Source: Dermatophagoides farinae (lineage: Eukaryota > Arthropoda > Arachnida > Sarcoptiformes > Pyroglyphidae). From it: DNA of 64,000 bases. Position 1 is the stretch's first letter, and every line of letters starts with the position of its first letter. The stretch lies in NCBI RefSeq assembly GCF_024713945.1, contig NC_134683.1, forward strand, positions 1,292,501 to 1,356,500, given 5' to 3'. Positions 24,790 to 36,487 of this stretch are shown here, one piece after another. The position numbers and the translations under genes are program-made. The notes under the pieces are model-generated. The model saw nothing but the letters and a program-made list of their open reading frames with translations. It made no database searches and was not told the DNA's origin.

Positions 24790-26853
24790 ATGGAACAACA
24801 GCAGCCAAATAATCAACAACAAAATGATTCAATGAAATTGAAACGTGATAAATTATATAAACAACAACAACAACAACGTTTACAACAAAATGATATAACT
24901 CGAAATAAAGATCTTTCAGCTGATCAATTGATCAAGAATATTCTTGAAAAAGTTGATACCGATGCTAAGATAACGAAATTTTATAATACTCATCATTATC
25001 AACAACAACAACAACAGCAGCAACAACAACAATTACTTAATGTAAATACTCAACAATTTCATCAAAATCAATGTAATCAATGTAAGCCTTTTAAAATTAT
25101 AAATTATTCTGATTTTGAATTTTTTTTTTCATTCTCAGCATGGACCAACAATATACATTCGAAACCAATCGAAACTTCATCGGCCACAAATTCATCAACG
25201 AATTTCTATTCACCACTTGTGATTCCACAATGTTTTTATCTACATTCAGAAATTCCAGAAATCTATCTTAAAATATGGCAATCAGTGCAATATAATTTTG
25301 TCGGTAATGGTGAATCAGAATTCTGTGATCGTGATCGATTATATCAGATTTTAATCACATCTAATCTATCCAATGATGTGTTGGCAAAATTATGGTCATT
25401 TGTCAATCGAACTAAACCGGGTGAATTGACAAGAAATGAATTATTCGTCATGTTGGCTTTGATTAGTTTAGTTCAACAAAATGTCGCCAATCCATTACAG
25501 GAATTATATTCAATACAAACGATACCGGTGCCATATTTTTCAGGATTCTCATTTGCAAAGTCATTATTTTGTCAAGAATCTACCGCAACAACAGAGCCAA
25601 TAAAACAAATTGAAAATTTATCTGAATCTTCGTTTGGTGAGAATGAATTTTGTGAATTCAAATCAGCTTCAACAAACGTCGATGATAACACACCGTTAGC
25701 CGATCTTTTTGTTACACCACAAAATTCCACTTTGAACCCAATTAATAATAATAATATTATGACTGAAGACCTATTTGAAGTATCAACAATCACTAGTCAA
25801 TTAGAGCAAACTCAAACAAAAAATAATAATAACGATGATGACGATTTTGGTGATTTCATTCAAACCGAAATTGTTGAAACCTTTAATAATGAAGAAGAAG
25901 TAAATCACACCAACAATGATTTCGGTGATCAAGAAGATCTTTTTGCCTGTACCGTCGTTCAATCCGATACTGGGGAACAAGAAGATAAATATAGTTTTTT
26001 TCGAAAATTTCAAAATGAAATATCCGTACAGGAAGAATTTGGTGACTTTCATTCACAACCTATCGAACAGGAATTTTCAACTAATCATCATCAGGAATAT
26101 GTTCATACACAATCGATGTCATCAACAGCATGGTTTGAACATGAGAAGAAGAATCTTATGAATAAGTATCAAATAAGAGAAAGAATTCTAACGGCCATCA
26201 AACAAGTGATGCATAAAACATTCAATGTTTTGGCTGTAAATCATGATGAAACATCCGTGATCGAAGCATTAACATCAAATAAGGGCCATACATTTGTTGA
26301 TGGTAATTTTAAATTTTTTTTTATGCTTACCTAAATGAGTTTTTTTACCATAGATTTATATCAGGTATATAAGATTGCTGAACGAATAAAATTCACCGTA
26401 AAACATGATGATGACGATTCTGATGATAAGTGTCGTACATTAGTGGATGAAATCGACCGAAATTGGAATTCTATACATAATTTAATGAAAAAAGCATCGA
26501 TTACATTGAATGATCGCATTTCACAAAAAGAATTTCACTATGAAAATGGTGATGATGATAAAAAATGTTGGATTTGTTCCACACGAGTAATTTTGGGTAA
26601 CAACAACAACAACAACAACGACGACGACGACGACAATAAACAAGTTGAATCGATAACAAATGATTCGTTAGGAATGACGATCGATGCCAATAATGGTGGT
26701 AATGACATCCAATATCATTTGACTTGTGTCAATTTTTGGCTCAATTTTGTTGACACAACAACTTTACCACATCATGGTGAACGTGGCCATGATAGTATTG
26801 ATGATAACGATGACCATTATGGACACTTTCATTCTATAACCACAGCAAATTGA
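24790..26853 (+). CDS. SYNRG: Gamma-synergin homologue (AP-1-binding EH protein)
   Basis: Proposed exons are 24790-25081, 25139-26302 and 26354-26853, giving about 651 residues. The first intron (57 bp, CAAT|GTAAGC to TTCTCAG) has no stop and is a multiple of three, so unspliced sequence reads through as 670 residues. The second intron is 51 bp and joins in phase 1. Gamma-synergin links AP-1 and clathrin at the trans-Golgi and endosomes. A Gln-rich N-terminus is followed by an EH domain at about residues 135-210 (IYLKIWQSV, NDVLAKLWSF, ELTRNELFVMLALI). Acidic DFGDF, EFGDF and FCEFK motifs follow, typical adaptor-ear binders. The C-terminal domain has CWICS with a later YHLTCVNFWLN, a Cys/His pattern conserved in synergins. 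The start is the second of two nearby in-line ATGs, the one in the long frame. Confidence 0.87.
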
Positions 26854-27069
26854 TCGATTCAAGATTCAAGCGAAAACGAAAATAAAAATTGAAAAGAAAA
26901 AAAGAAGACAAAAAAAAATTCCATGAAACGACAAGAAAAAGAAAAAGAAAAAAACAAATTCCACACATAGCACAACTTATAAAAACGTTTTTTATTCTGT
27001 ATAATAGTAAGAATAGATAAAGAACAAAACTTTGATTTTTTTTACTTTGAAAGAAAAAAAAAAGAATTC

Positions 27070-27075
27070 AATAAA
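27070..27075 (+). terminator. Poly(A) signal of the synergin homologue
   Basis: AATAAA 217 nt after the stop at 26853. It is 65 bp from the opposing Dok-7 signal, so the two transcripts are tail to tail. Confidence 0.5.
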
Positions 27076-27136
27076 ATATCAAATGTTGAGCCATTCAATC
27101 AATTTAAAACCCGATTAAATTTCCATTATTCTGGTC

Positions 27137-27142
27137 TTTATT
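27137..27142 (-). terminator. Poly(A) signal of the Dok-7 homologue
   Basis: AATAAA on the minus strand 33 nt after the Dok-7 stop codon, implying a very short 3' UTR. Confidence 0.5.
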
Positions 27143-27174
27143 GAATGTTTTAAAAAAGTGGAAAAAAAATTCAA

Positions 27175-30100
27175 TCAACGATGATCCAATGGTACAATGA
27201 ACGCGTGTCTTTGTTGTTGTTGTTGTTGATGCTGTAGATTCCATAGTTCCATTTGTTGACCCAAACATTCGAAAGAATTGCCTTTTCTTTTCATTGTTTG
27301 TTTATTCAATTTAGCTGCAGCTGATGTTGCTGCTAACGTTGTTGCCGTTGTTGATGTCATCATCATCAAGTTGACAATATCATTGATGCTCTGTGATCGT
27401 TTTCTTTCATAAATGTTCAGTATGTTTGAATCGCTAAATGTTAAATGTTTTTCTAGGTTATCGTTGTCATCGTCGTCGTCGGGAATTGTCGAGTAAATTA
27501 GATTTGTTATATTGATATGGCTGTCATTCGTAGTAGTATTCTGTACTTTTGCTTTTATCCCATTTAACAGCTCATCGTTGTTACGGTTCGGTGATTTGAA
27601 TTCCTGAATAATAGAATCAGCCATCATTGTATCCAGTAATATTGTTGTTTTCTTTGTTCTTTCATTTAAAATAGAATCCAAATCATGGTTAAAAGTTTTT
27701 ATTTCGATATCATCAACATTGCTTTCATTGTTCCATTTGGAACAATGGATCATAGTTGAATAGATGTCGTCTTTTTTGTTTTTAGAACAATGAACCTTAT
27801 GATCATGATTGCTAATGTTATGATGATCATCATCATTTTGATCAAAATGATTATCATCTTCATTGCATTTATTTTTATCCATGTTTAATGATACGCTTGG
27901 ATTGTTGTTTGGTTCATCTTTTTTGGAACATTGAACCACATTTTCACCAACATCATCATCAGGAGCATCGTTGAGGCTATTCTGGTTATTGTCCTCTTTT
28001 TCATTCTTTTCTATCTTCACTTCTTTCTCCGCCTCTTCTTTTTCATTCATCGAATGTTTTTTAGACTCGTCTTGGTTATTGTTAAAGCGTCGATTCGAAT
28101 TAGTTTTACTATCTATTTCATTTCCCACGTTGATCGTATGTTGGCCATTATTATTATTACTATCCACCATCATCATAATACAGATGCTCGAATCATTTTT
28201 AACGGCCGCTATTTTTTCCTGCTGCTTTCGTTCTTGATTTTCGATTATATTGATAGGTACCATAAGGTTTGTTGGTTGTTCCATTCTATCGTCCACTATT
28301 TCTGTTAACATTTTATTCGCAACGGAATTATTGTCATTTATTATCTTGGATAATAATAGGCCATTTTCTTTTAAAATTTTTTCTTCACTACTAATATTAT
28401 CATCATGATTTTCATCTAGATCATTCGTATCTTTTTCTTTCGAATATTCTTTACTTCTTTGTTCATGGATATTATCATGAACACTTGAATGATGATGATC
28501 ATCATCATCATCATTATTATCACTTGTTTGGTTCAATGATGTATGATGAGTGGCAATGGTGATCATTTTTCCATCATTATTATCAAAACACATGTTTTCA
28601 TAATATTTCATTGAATTGATGAAATTTATATTCTCATAATTTATCTCTTGGGGCTTTTTTAGTCGAAAATATGATGATGAAGAATTCACTGTTTCATTAT
28701 ATATCCTATGTTGTTGTTGTTGTTGTTGATGATGATGATGATTTGATTGATTACAAGATGATTTAACAATGGTTGCGTATCCGCTACTACTACCACCACC
28801 ACCATCATTATGGATTGATGAGCTATTCGTTGAAACAGCGGCTGTTGCTGTTGTTTCATAAGTAATTCCATTATGAAAACAATTAACTGGTGATTGCATT
28901 GTTGTTGGTTGATCATTTTTTAAAAATCTATCATATACAGATTTTTGGCCATAAAATCCATCACAGTGTAAGCTGCTGCTACTGTTGTTGTTGTTGTTGT
29001 TGCAAAAGCAGCCTGAATTTTCGGCTTTTGTTGTTGATGTTGTTGCTGCTGCTGTTGAACATTTGGAACCACGACAACAACAACAACAACAACAAGAATA
29101 ATAATAACAAAAACGGCAACAACCATTCAATGATGATGAACAGATTTTTTTCTTTGTCATATTTGTTCCATCATCAACATCATGATGATTATGTAGACTC
29201 GGTTGTTTATCATCAACATCATGGCCATTAATATTATTATTATTATTATTATTACAAACGCAAACATTATTCTGCTGTTTTTCGCCATCATCATCATTTT
29301 TCTATATTTTTTTGTGTTTAAAAAAACAAAACAAAAAAACAGAAAAGAAAAGAAATTATTTTACAACAAAAACAAAACAAAAAAAACTTGTGTGACCATA
29401 ATATAATCACACAAAAAATGGAACAAAAAAAAATTCCGTACAAATTGATAATATTGACCACCAAAAAAAAAAAAAAAAAACAAAAAAAAACCAATCACTT
29501 ACCATCATGATCATCATGCACAAATTTTTCGGTATATCATAATTGTCCATTGCATTGGAATTTGTTGTTGTTGTTGTTGTTTGTGATGTTTTTCTATTTG
29601 TAGTAATAATTCCGGGAAAATTAATTCGATGATACGGATGGTCGATTATTGATTCTTTGTCCTATTCAATAATGATGGTGGTGAAAACCGGGAATGTTCA
29701 AAATCAAAAAAAAGAGAGGAAAAACAGAAAAGAAAAGAAATCAGCAATGATTAATGACCCACTATATATATGGGATGTTTTTTTTGTGGGGTTTTCGAAA
29801 ACTACAGTCATTGTCGTCGAAACGAAAACAAAAACTCTATCGATCCGCTAAGAATGTTTTCCGTTTCTTTTTTTCTTCACTAACCTTCATTGAATCATGA
29901 TGATGATTATGAGATCGTAATAGAGTATGAGAATCGATTTCTTTATTCGTAATTTTCGACATTGTTGTCGTTTGTATTGGTTCATGTATATTTTCATTAT
30001 GATCATCATTAGTAGTAGTACGATTGGTACAAGTTGTGAAATTCAAATGAATATTATTCATTCGACTAGAATCATCATTATTATTATCATTATTTCCAAC

Positions 30101-33100
30101 ATCATGGAAATGACTATTTGCAGTCAATCTATTCGTATAATTGCCATTCGTTAATGTTGTTGTTGTTGTTGTTGTTGTATTGAACGATTCAGCATTTGTC
30201 GTACCATTCATTTGACTTGAATTGAAAAGTGAAGAATTTGATTCATTAGAATTGCATATGATTTTCATTGTTGTTTTGTTATTTTTGGTGATGGGAGGTG
30301 ATGATGAAGTGGAATATCTATGATTCTGTAGATTATTATTACATAAACTATGAACGTCATGGATGGATGAATATGATGTTGATGATTCGTGATCACAATT
30401 AATGATTGTTCTACTATTGCCGTCTTCAACAATATTACTGGCATTCATTGGATTCAATGAATTAAAATTTGAATGTTTTAATGTCATAGTACTTGCAGTG
30501 GATATCATACAAAGGTTACTATTTTCATTATTTCTGTTATTTCGTTGTTGTTGTTGTTGTTGTTGTTGTGGGTGTTGGTGGCAACAAACGAAAGAATTAT
30601 GAGCATGATGATGATTATGATGGTGATGGTGGCAGCATTCGATTAAATTGTTTTGTACATTATTTGAACCCGTTAGTTTTGAACTGGACGTTAAATTTGA
30701 AAAACGACCTATTGTATTCGAACTGAATGATGATGAACATTTTGTGGTCAGAATATTATTATTATTATTCAATGATGATGATGGTGATAGTGTATATTGT
30801 TTATTGTTAATAGTTGTTAGATTCATTGTTGAATGATAGAATTCCGGATTTTTCACTGTTATCATTGAACCATCTGCACCAACACCACCACAATAATAAT
30901 TTGCAGATAATGTATCAACATCACCAAAACAACTGGATAATAATTGTGAACTAGAATCACCGGTTGAACTATCTGAACTTGGTACTGATCTTTGTTTATG
31001 TATAAAACCATTATTATTACCACCACCACCACCACTACCACCACTATAATGTGAAATTGAATCCGATTTTGACATTGATGATTCAAATGAATTTAGCTGA
31101 TCATTTGATGCAAGATCAAAACATCGTATTAATTCTTCAGGTTCACTTGTATAAAGAATATGTAGGCCAATACCTGAAAAATTGCAAGAGAAAAAGTGAA
31201 AATGTGAATAAAACAATCAAAATAAACACAAAAGAGGAAAAGAAAAAAATGTTTGAACAACAAATAAAATGGATGATCCGACCACACACACACACACACA
31301 CATACATTCGTAATTATTATAATCATTATATCTTGTGTCTCATAAATTTATGAATAGCTAGAATATAATTAACGAAAATTACATTATGGTTGACAGACAA
31401 AAAAAAGTTGACACGAAAAACACAGAATTATGTTTGGGTTTTTTTTGTTTCTCTCAAAATAAAACCAAAATAGAAATCTCACACATGACACACCCAAACT
31501 AATGGATCTGATAATGATCAATCAATCGATTGATTTTTGTTTATGATTCTATTCGAATTTGATTGAATATTTTTTTTCGAATCGGGATTCTTTCATCCAT
31601 TGATTTGATTACATTTTTAAAAAGAGATTATAGTGAGAAAATAAAACAAAAACAAACCTTTACCACATTGTGATCCACCTTCAAAACAGAATTTACCATC
31701 AATCAAACCAAAACGTCGTAATTGTTTGATCGACCAATAACACATTAATGATGGCGGTATTCCGGTGACTAGGCAAAAAATTGAATCCTGTAATAATAAT
31801 CGTGCTGAACCACATTTAATTTTATTCTGATGATGATGATGATTCGATGTTATCGTATTATGGCCATTATTGGGTACATTGACCACTTGAACAATAAAAT
31901 GTCGTTCTACATTTTTTTTTCGTCGTCGTCGTCGTTGTTGTTGTTGTTGTTGTCGTTTGCAGAAAATGTGAAAATTAGAATGGAACCAAACAAAAACATA
32001 GACAAAAACAAAACAAAAAAAAAAACAATTCCAATTTGTGATGAAAGGAAAGTGGAGTGAGAGAAAAAAAATAAAGCTTACCTTTGCAAAAATGTTCCTG
32101 TAATTTTGTTTGCCATTGAAGCAAAATTTCTCTTGTTTCAAATGCCAACAATATTGTCTGTTCGATGCATATAATGGCCATTGTATTTGATTCACGATCA
32201 TGAACAAAACCACTTTCAATACCAAGATAATGTTCCAATTCAAATATTGGTTTCAATTTCATTGCCGATGATGATGATGATGATGATTGAAAATATTTCA
32301 TTTTTTCCTTAAAATTCTTGTACATCATTACTTGCAGCGAATCTAAACAAAAGGAAGAGGGGGAGAAAATGTATGAAAAATGTGAAAAAAACAAGCACAT
32401 TTGTTCCAGGAAACCATTGAACACATTTAGTGAAGAAGAAGAAAAAAAAGAATTGGCTTAATCGGATTTTTTGTGAAAAACGGCAAGCTAAAAAAAAATA
32501 TAAATCCAAATAACTTATGGCCATCTCATATATTTAGATAACAAAAAAAAAAATATGAATTTCAAATATAAACTAAACAAAATCACTATTCTGTATGATG
32601 AAATTTCACCACAGGGAACAACGGAAAATGCCATTTGCATTTCATTCAATAAAACCACATCAAATCAAAAAAATAAAAATAAAAATAAACAGCGATCCTT
32701 TGGGAGTGAAATCAAGAATGAAGAAAAAAATAGTGTTTCCTGAAAGACAAAAAGCGGTTACTCCGTTACACCGAGAGAAAAAAAAATCAAAGATCTGAAC
32801 CATTTAAAATGTTCAAATGGCTTCAAATGAATGCCAGCAAACAAAAACCAAAAAAAAAAATCAGAAAAAAAAGAAATTCATCTTCCGTCATGGCAAAAAA
32901 AAACAAAGATATCAAAAACAACAGAAACATTGAAATAAAAAGGGCAACATTTCTGTTGAACAAACGGCAAAAAAAAGAGAAAAAAAAATAGTTCATTTCG
33001 AATGAATATGATCATCTTGAGTAAGAAAAAAAACCGACCCCACACACACACACACACAAACATTGCAGCATTACACATTTTTACACGAATGAATCATGAT

Positions 33101-34652
33101 GATTCATTTATCACATATAATATACACTCGAAGTATTTCGTTTGTATTTTTTTTTTTTTGCTTTTGCTGTTGTTGTTGTCTTGTTTCTTTTTTTTATCTG
33201 GTTTTCTTATTATCTATCTGTAAATATTTGTAAAAATGGTCGTCATGTGTGTATTTTTATGTGCAAATGAAACATCATTGCAAATTGGTTGGTTATGGAA
33301 TTTACTTGTATATATATATTTCCATCTCATTCATTCATTCTATTCTATCATCATCTATTTATTCTATCGATAATTTGGTTATATTATTCACAAAGAATAA
33401 ATTCTTGGTGGTTAGAAAAAAAAACGAAAAAAAAGTCATTTTTTTTCGTCGAATATTTTTCAGTGATGATTTATGGCCATCTTGAATATTCTTCATCACT
33501 TCAAATAGATAATACTTCAAACAATAACAACAACAACAACAACAGCCGAAAAAAAGTTCTGTTAAATTCATATTGTTCATCGCGATTTATCGATTATTTT
33601 TCCGGTTGAAAAGTTTCCAAACACATACAAAAAGAGTGATAGTTGTTCGTTATGCTTCTCGAAATATAGGCATACAATCGATCCACAAATACTTGGAAAA
33701 AAATTTTTTTTTTTGAATCATTGAAATATTCAACAAAAACATAATGATAAATGTGAATGAATCAAACTTGTACGTTGAACATGAAATCAATTTTTCAATA
33801 CTGAAAACAAAAAATTTCAACGAGTTTATCGAACTTTGAAAACAAAATTCCAATACAACCAAATTCTGACATCTTCATATCAAATGTAGATGATTGTTTC
33901 ATGAATTTATTGATGAACAACCAAAAAAAAAAAAAAACATGAATAACCATGATGAATGGTTTCCAGTATTTTTTGTTTCTGGTTGTTTAGATACACAAAT
34001 CACACACATTGTGAATGTTTCGAATGAATGTGTGTGGTTTGTTTTGTTTTGTTTTCTCATCATCATCATCATTCATTAATTTTTCATACATATGAAATGA
34101 ATGTAGATCTGATCCGATCCGATTCAGAATGATATTCCAAAACAATCATGATTTATGAATAATAATAATTTTCAATCATCATAATAATGTCGACATTAAT
34201 TATAATGTTCATATTACATTCGTAATGTGTAGATATATAATAATAATCATAAAAACCATTTCACATTGATGATAAAATTCTCTGATACTTAATTATAATT
34301 AATAAATTTAGTTGCAAACTGATAACATCAAATGGATTCATTGCATGCGGTTTTTTTATGTAAATTATCTAGGAAAAAAAACGCAGACAAACAATAAATT
34401 AACAAACTTACCTGCAATTGGTGATAATTTCGTAATGATTGCCCAACGGGATTTCCACTGTGGTTTTTGTTGGTGTTGCATACAATGATTTTTTTTTTTT
34501 TTTTGATTAAATCAGATTAAAAATACACAGAGTTAACAAACCTTTTTCTGGTCACGATATTTAATCGGACCTTCCAATAGAATTATTTGTGAGGATTCCA
34601 TCATCGTTGTTGTTGTTGTTGTTGTTGTTGTTGATGCTGTCGTAATAGTCAT
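27175..34652 (-). CDS. DOK7: Dok-7-type adaptor (PH-PTB), long form
   Basis: Seven coding exons fit phase throughout: 34652-34542, 34457-34412, 32342-32082, 31906-31658, 31173-29885, 29661-29503 and 29301-27175, about 1413 residues. In vertebrates Dok-7 activates the receptor kinase MuSK at the neuromuscular synapse. After a Thr-rich leader, a PH domain spans the first three exons (EGPIKYRDQKKWKSRWAI at the exon 1-2 join, LAFETREILLQWQTKL). A PTB domain follows (RHFIVQVV, FCFEGGSQCG, LHILYTSEPEELIRCFDL). The linker has a Ser-rich SVPSSDSSTGDSSSQL stretch like that in human Dok-7. The sixth exon carries NYDIPKNLC, matching the vertebrate tyrosine motif that binds Crk. The remaining 800 or so residues are Asn/Asp/His/Ser-rich and look disordered, far longer than human Dok-7 (about 504). 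The last exon's extent rests on an open frame with one acceptor. Confidence 0.87.
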
Positions 34653-36326
34653 GATGTGAAAATTCGAATGTTTTTCAATGAAATCGAATAATGAACATCA
34701 TATAATCGATTGTCAAATAATCGATTATCACAATGAAAAAAAAAATTTCAAAAAAAAACGTAAACAGAAATATTAAAATGCAGACCAGACCATGAAAAAA
34801 AATATTTGATGCACGTGTTTCACAAAATTCAATTTAATAATTTATAAACGAATAAACGAAAATGATGCCATAAACACAAACAACGCTAATTCATTCATTC
34901 AAAGTTAAAATTAATTGATATTCAACGACACTGGATCGAATGATCATGACAGCGGTTGAACGACATCAATAAAATATAAAAAAAAAATTCACCCGACAAC
35001 GACGTTTTGTGTGGCGATTCATTCACAAAATGGTTACAAAAATGGAATGGAACTTTAATTTAAAAAATTCGGTTTGGTTTGCAATTCAAAATATTGGCGA
35101 AACATGTAAAACACACATGACAAAGATCCAGACGCACACACACACACACGCAGGAAAAATTTACAAATTTTTTTTCACTATTTTTCAGTTTCTATGTGTT
35201 AAACGTTGATGAACAACTAACAAAAAAAAAAAAAAAAATAAAAAATAAATTCTCAAACAACCAAGCAAGCCCGCCCGAGGATCTCGAAAAAAAAAATTTT
35301 TTTTTCCACTGAAATTCATATGTAAAATGTGTGTGCGTGTGTCTGTGTGTGTGTCTTGGATTCGAATTTTTTTATTTTGTCGATCCAACACTTGGATCCA
35401 TACAAATTTGATCTTTAATTTTGGGTAGATCTGGCTTTCTTTTATATATATAAAATGAATTTGTTCATTTATCGTTTTGCTGCTAGTAGATTTGTTGTCT
35501 GTCTCTCTGTAATGATGATGATCAGAGAACGAAACCAGAAATTTGAATATAATGTGTTGGCACGGTGGCGGCTGTGGTGGTGGTGATGGTGATGGTGTTC
35601 CAGAAATCATTGGCCATTTAACATTGATTCATTGGTATACAAAACATACACACACACACACACACACATCATCATCATCATAAACAGACAGACAGAAAGA
35701 GAGAAAGACAAGCATACGGACAAAACCAAATTGTGAACAATTCGTTCGGTAATGTCGTCGGTTTTTTTTTCATTTTTAATGTTGTCTTTTTTTTCTTGTT
35801 TTGTTCATTTTCAATATCACATATCATTACAAACACACAACACACACACACATTGGTTCAATTCACATTTCATTCATGTTTGAATTGAGAAGTAAAAAAA
35901 ATTTTAACTTTGCTTTTTATCTTTTGAATGAATACAAAAATGAAAATGAAAATAACTGGAAAATTCTAGTTATGAAAAAGTTTTTTTTTATATTTTATTT
36001 TATTTCAAATTTTTTCAATATTTTTTCATTTCTTTGTGAATAAAAATTGCATGTAGTTTTTGGGAGTAGTGTTCCACAGAGAGAAAAAGAAAAACAAAAT
36101 AATATCATAATGGGTGACCATAGTGAAAGGTCCATTCTGTGTGCAATTTGTGTCTATGTGTGTGTGTGTGTGTGTGTTGTATGAACCGGAACAACAACAA
36201 CGAAAAAAAAGAAGGAGAAAAATTGAACATTTCCTATGAAATGTTCAAATCGATCATCATCATGAGTATATCTGTTTTTTTTTTGAATTTTTATTTTCAT
36301 TTTTTTTCTGTGAATAAATATAAATT
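34653..36326. other. Intergenic, upstream of Dok-7
   Basis: AT-rich spacer between the Dok-7 start and the ankyrin 3' end, both on the minus strand. It contains CA arrays (35645-35669, 35824-35850) and poly-A/T tracts. No coding exon is supported. The Dok-7 promoter should lie in the left part. Confidence 0.55.
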
Positions 36327-36332
36327 TTTATT
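36327..36332 (-). terminator. Poly(A) signal of the ankyrin gene
   Basis: AATAAA on the minus strand 156 nt after the stop at 36488. No equivalent lies close behind the alternative stop at 37073, which favours 36488 as the main 3' end. Confidence 0.45.
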
Positions 36333-36487
36333 GAGATGGGCACCAGAGACAAAAAAAAAAGAATCAGAATGTTCAGATAATTTTTGAAGAGAGAGAAAAA
36401 AAAACGATGTGATGCAACATTGCAACAATTTTTGATTTGTAATGATTTCCGGATGATATATTAGGAAAATGAATTTTTTTTTTGTTG

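Noticed and set aside
35185-35610. 141-codon minus-strand frame starting with a Pro/Ser-rich segment between Dok-7 and ankyrin
   Set aside because: The Pro run comes from a GGT-type repeat; the rest has no domain, and no splice partner in either neighbour fits.
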